A stretch of DNA of 39,831 nucleotides from Micrococcales bacterium (GTDB taxonomy: Bacteria > Actinomycetota > Actinomycetes > Actinomycetales > Cellulomonadaceae), in the NCBI GenBank assembly GCA_029267995.1, contig JAJUHG010000002.1, forward strand, positions 1 through 39,831, written 5' to 3'. Positions within the stretch are counted from its first letter, which is position 1. Each line of letters starts with the position of its first letter. Made by a program: the position numbers and the translations under genes. Below the pieces are notes generated by a model, which did not search any database, had not been told where the DNA came from, and saw nothing but the letters and a program-made list of their open reading frames with translations. Shown piece after piece: positions 33,920-39,831 of this stretch.

Positions 33920-35122
33920 TCAGGCGACGCGTTCGCCGGCGCGGTAGACAGCGCGGACCGCGAGCTCGTCGTCGGCCACGACGACGTCCGCCAGACGGCC
34001 CTCGAGGAGCGCCCCGACGTCGTCCCGGCCGAGCACGCCCGCGGGGACGAGCGAGGCGGCACGCACCGCGTCCTCGAGCGGGACACCCAGCCCGACCGTG
34101 CGGCGCACGACGTCGAGCAGGTGCGCCGTGCCGCCCGCGATCGCACCGCCCTCGGCGAGCCGTGCGACACCCTCCGAGACCGTCACGCCGAGCCCACCGA
34201 GCACGTAGTCGCCGTCGGGCATCCCCGTCGCAGCCATCGCGTCCGTCACGAGGGCGATGTTGTCCGCACCCACGAGGTCGAAGACCATGCGCGTCGTGGC
34301 ATCGGCGAGGTGGACCCCGTCCGCGACGAGCTCGACCACGAGCTCCCCGCGCGCCGCCGCCGCGAGGCACTCCCCCGCGGGACCGGGCTCGCGGTGGTGC
34401 AGCGGGCGCATCGCGTTGAACAGGTGCGTCGCGGTCGGGCGGCGCGAGCGGGTGCCGTCGGCCGCGAGCACCTCGAGCGCGAGATCGATGCTTGCCCGGG
34501 TCTGCTCCGCGCTCGCGTCGGTGTGGCCGATCGAGGGCACCGCGCCACCTCGCGCGAGCGCCCGCACGACGTCGGGGGAGCCCGCGACCTCGGGCGCGTA
34601 CGTCATGGTCGCAAACGCGCCGTCCGCCGCGAGCGCGACCTCGTGCACGAGCCCGACGTCGCCCGGGACCATCGCGCGTGGGTCCTGCGCGCCGCAGCGC
34701 AGCGCCGAGAGGAACGGGCCCTCGAGGTGGATCCCCGCGACCTCCCCCGTCGCGACGACGGCCGCGAGTGTGCGCACCCGCTCGAGAAGCACGGGCGCGG
34801 GCGCCGTGACGAGCGAGGCGACGAGCCGGGTCGTGCCGTGCGCAAGGTGCTCGCGCACGGCGGTCCGCACCCCCTCGACGTCGCCCGCCTCGGGGAAGCT
34901 CAACCCGCCCCCGCCGTGGTTGTGCAGGTCCACGAGGCCGGGCAAGAGCGTGTCGGGTGAGGGTCCCGTGGCCCTGACCGCCCGCGACCAGCGCCGCGGC
35001 ACCTCGTCCGCGGCGCCGACCCACGCGAGGCGCTCTCCCTCGACGACGACGGCGCCGTCGGCCACGACGCGCTCAGGTGTCACGACGCGCCCGCGCAGGA
35101 CGAGCGGCTCGAGGTTGCTCAC
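33920..35122 (-). CDS. nagA: N-acetylglucosamine-6-phosphate deacetylase
   Basis: 400 aa from GTG 35122; [65 protein letters not shown]. Confidence 0.95.
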   Translation of the reverse strand: MSNLEPLVLRGRVVTPERVVADGAVVVEGERLAWVGAADEVPRRWSRAVRATGPSPDTLLPGLVDLHNHGGGGLSFPEAGDVEGVRTAVREHLAHGTTRLVASLVTAPAPVLLERVRTLAAVVATGEVAGIHLEGPFLSALRCGAQDPRAMVPGDVGLVHEVALAADGAFATMTYAPEVAGSPDVVRALARGGAVPSIGHTDASAEQTRASIDLALEVLAADGTRSRRPTATHLFNAMRPLHHREPGPAGECLAAAARGELVVELVADGVHLADATTRMVFDLVGADNIALVTDAMAATGMPDGDYVLGGLGVTVSEGVARLAEGGAIAGGTAHLLDVVRRTVGLGVPLEDAVRAASLVPAGVLGRDDVGALLEGRLADVVVADDELAVRAVYRAGERVA

Positions 35123-35140
35123 CCGGCCATTGTCGCGCAC

Positions 35141-35210
35141 CCCGGCGGACGCCGGGTCGGGACCCGCCGCGCTCCGAGACCCCGCGGCCGACCGGGGGGC
35201 GGGGCGGGTC
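35141..35210 (-). promoter_or_regulatory. Three overlapping, mutually exclusive hairpins between nucS and nagA
   Basis: CCCGGC-GGAC-GCCGGG (35141-35156); CGGGTC-GG-GACCCG (35153-35166); GACCCGCC (35161-35168)/GGCGGGTC (35203-35210). Confidence 0.45.
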
Positions 35211-35904
35211 AGAAGAGCCGTGAGCTCGGGTCGTCGAGCCCGCGCATCGCGTGGTAGTCGAGCACGAGGCACTCGATGCCCCGGTCGTGGGCGAGCACGC
35301 GCGCCTGCGGCTTGATCTCCTGCGCGGCGAAGACGCCCCGCACGGGAGCCAGGAGCGGGTCGCGACCGAGCAGCTCGAGGTAGCGCGTAAGCTGCTCGAC
35401 CCCGTCGATGTCGCCGCGCCGCTTGATCTCGATCGCGACCGTCGCGCCCTCGGGGTCGCGCGCGAGGATGTCGACCGGGCCGATCGCCGTCGGGTACTCG
35501 CGTCGCACGAGGGTGTGCCCCGGGCCGAGCAGGTCGATCTGCTCGGCGAGCAGGGCCTGCAGGTGCGCCTCGACGCCGTCCTTGACGAGCCCCGGGTCGA
35601 CGCCGAGCTCGTGGCTCGAGTCGTGCAGGACCTCGTGCAGCTCGATCTCGAGGCGGTCGTCGGTCTTGGTGTGCTGGACGTGCCACACCGCGGTCGCGCC
35701 GCGCTCGGCCGCCTCCTGGGACGGCTCGAGCTCCTTGAGCGTGCACGGCGGGCTCATCCAGTTGAGCGGCTTGTACGAGCCGCCGTCGGAGTGCAGGAGC
35801 ACCGAGCCGTCCGCCTTGACGAGCACGAGCCGCGTCGCGAGCGGGAGGCTCGCGTCGAGGCGCCCCGAGTACCGGGCCGAGCACCGTGCCACGACGAGCC
35901 GCAC
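35209..35904 (-). CDS. nucS: Mismatch-specific endonuclease NucS/EndoMS
   Basis: 231 aa; [53 protein letters not shown]; nuclease motifs [34 protein letters not shown]-terminal SSRLF. Confidence 0.96.
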   Translation of the reverse strand: MRLVVARCSARYSGRLDASLPLATRLVLVKADGSVLLHSDGGSYKPLNWMSPPCTLKELEPSQEAAERGATAVWHVQHTKTDDRLEIELHEVLHDSSHELGVDPGLVKDGVEAHLQALLAEQIDLLGPGHTLVRREYPTAIGPVDILARDPEGATVAIEIKRRGDIDGVEQLTRYLELLGRDPLLAPVRGVFAAQEIKPQARVLAHDRGIECLVLDYHAMRGLDDPSSRLF

Positions 35905-35920
35905 TAGGCCACCTCCTCGT

Positions 35921-36328
35921 TCACCACACGCGATTGGTGTTCGTGGGTGCCGCCTCGAGCCACGAGACGAGTCCCGCGCACGCGGCCCGGCTCAGCGAGA
36001 GGTCGAACTCCTCCTGGCCGTGCTGGCACCTCAGGAGCACCTTCCCCGGTCGGTGCGGGTCCTCCGCACGGTGCACCACGACGAGCTCCGAGCGGTCCCA
36101 CGTCTCCTTGGGCCGCGGCGAGAGGCTCGTCGTGCGCCACCAGTCGAGCCGACCCACGCCGTACTGCGCGATCCCCGCGAGCGGCTCGCCGTGACCGTGC
36201 TCGGGCCGCAAGCCGCACGCGAAGCTGCCGACCCGTCCTGCGAGCGCCGCGAGTCGGCGACGGTAGAGCACGAAGAGCATCCCGGCGCACACCGCGATCG
36301 CGCCGAAGACCGCCAACCACGTCAGCAA
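35921..36328 (-). CDS. DUF2550 family membrane protein
   Basis: 135 aa from TTG 36328; N-terminal TM; conserved position just downstream of atpC in actinobacteria. Confidence 0.8.
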   Translation of the reverse strand: MLTWLAVFGAIAVCAGMLFVLYRRRLAALAGRVGSFACGLRPEHGHGEPLAGIAQYGVGRLDWWRTTSLSPRPKETWDRSELVVVHRAEDPHRPGKVLLRCQHGQEEFDLSLSRAACAGLVSWLEAAPTNTNRVW

Positions 36329-36353
36329 CCCTGGCCCACCACGCCTCGTCCCG

Positions 36354-36629
36354 TCAGGCCTGAGCGGGCGAGCCGCCCACCTCGACCGCGTCCGCGACGA
36401 TCGTCACGACGTCGGAGTCGACCGAGAGGAACCCTCCCGTGACGCGAGCCTCGAAAGGCTCGCCCGAGACGGGACGGATGAGGACCTGCCCCTCGCGCAG
36501 GACCGCGAGCACGGGCGAGTGCCCGCGGAGGATCCCCATCTGGCCGTCGGCCGCGGGCGCCGTCACCATGCGCGCCTCGCCGCGCCAGACCGTGCGGTCC
36601 GGCGCGACGAGATCGACCTCGAGTGCCAC
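36354..36629 (-). CDS. atpC: ATP synthase F1 subunit epsilon
   Basis: 91 aa from GTG 36629: VALEVDLVAPDRTVWRGEARMVTAPAADGQMGILRGHSPVLAVLREGQVLI. Confidence 0.95.
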   Translation of the reverse strand: MALEVDLVAPDRTVWRGEARMVTAPAADGQMGILRGHSPVLAVLREGQVLIRPVSGEPFEARVTGGFLSVDSDVVTIVADAVEVGGSPAQA

Positions 36630-36666
36630 GAGCTTCCTGCTTTCCTCGGTTCCGTGACGGCGTCGC

Positions 36667-39059
<2,393 letters not shown>

Positions 39060-39061
39060 GC

Positions 39062-39831
39062 TCAGCCCTTCTTCTGCCGGACGATCTGCTCCTGGTCGAC
39101 CTCGACCTCGTCCTCGGAGGCCACCCGGCCCACGAGGCGAGCCCCGTCACCAAGCATGAAGCCCTCGCGAAACTCCTCGACCGCGGCGGACAGCGCCGCC
39201 TCGGTCTCGTCGTCGAGGTTGCCCGTCTCGGCGATCTTGGTCAGGACGTCGCTGTGCCGACGCAGGTGGTCGAGCAGCTCGGACTCGAAACGACGCACGT
39301 CCTCGACCGGGACGTCGTCGAGCTTGCCCTTCGTGCCCGCCCAGATCGAGACGACCTGGTCCTCGACCGGGTACGGCGAGTACTGCGGCTGCTTGAGCAG
39401 CTCGAGCAGCCGCGCACCACGGTTGAGCTGCGCGCGCGAGGCCGCGTCGAGGTCGGAGGCGAACATCGCGAAGGCTTCGAGCGAGCGGAACTGCGCGAGG
39501 TCGAGCTTGAGCGTTCCCGAGACCTTCTTCATCGCCTTGACCTGGGCGGAACCACCGACTCGAGAGACGGAGATGCCCACGTCGACAGCGGGACGCTGGT
39601 CGGCGTTGAACAGGTCGGACTGCAGGAAGATCTGGCCGTCGGTGATCGAGATGACGTTCGTCGGGATGTACGCCGAGACGTCGTTCGCCTTCGTCTCGAT
39701 GACCGGCAGACCCGTCATCGAGCCCGCGCCCATCTCGTCCGAAAGCTTCGCGCAGCGCTCGAGGAGGCGCGAGTGCAGGTAGAAGACGTCGCCGGGGTAC
39801 GCCTCGCGGCCCGGCGGGCGGCGCAACGTCA
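39062..39831 (-). CDS. atpA: ATP synthase F1 subunit alpha, C-terminal part (N-terminus outside window)
   Basis: [83 protein letters not shown]. Confidence 0.98.
   Translation of the reverse strand, partial: TLRRPPGREAYPGDVFYLHSRLLERCAKLSDEMGAGSMTGLPVIETKANDVSAYIPTNVISITDGQIFLQSDLFNADQRPAVDVGISVSRVGGSAQVKAMKKVSGTLKLDLAQFRSLEAFAMFASDLDAASRAQLNRGARLLELLKQPQYSPYPVEDQVVSIWAGTKGKLDDVPVEDVRRFESELLDHLRRHSDVLTKIAETGNLDDETEAALSAAVEEFREGFMLGDGARLVGRVASEDEVEVDQEQIVRQKKG

Noticed and set aside
33813-35024. Upstream part of the 885-aa minus ORF ahead of the beta-glucosidase
   Set aside because: Alternate frame of nagA; the real GH1 start is at 33812 behind a good promoter.

Overview
High-GC actinobacterial chromosomal window, probably Micrococcales/Cellulomonadaceae-like (inference from gene content and codon bias). 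It looks like core chromosome; I see no prophage, IS element, CRISPR array, tRNA or rRNA. From left to right it contains: a truncated sugar ABC ATPase with a Gfo/Idh/MocA oxidoreductase, divergent from a ROK regulator; a CueP-like copper lipoprotein; mnmA, a secreted GH5 glycosidase, a cysteine desulfurase, an APH-family kinase and etfBA; a full GlgE-type alpha-glucan/trehalose locus (glgX, glgP, glgE-treS-mak-glgB); an operon of a redox-inactive thioredoxin/TPR protein, a lipoprotein and a repeat-bearing membrane protein, divergent from a long hendecad coiled-coil DivIVA/Scy-like protein; an alpha/beta hydrolase, HAD phosphatase, small zinc-finger protein, GH1 beta-glucosidase, nagA, nucS and a DUF2550 protein; and the ATP synthase genes atpC-D-G-A (atpA partial). 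No clearly novel multi-gene system is evident. The best leads are the Scy-like hendecad protein and its neighbours, CebR/LacI-like operators at two glycosidase genes, a perfect 18-bp palindrome centred between glgP and glgE, a large bipartite hairpin between treS and mak, overlapping alternative hairpins between nucS and nagA, and almost gapless convergent gene junctions. Many long ORFs in the supplied track are antisense or upstream read-through artefacts of high GC; starts were re-chosen by protein family and 4-bp overlaps.
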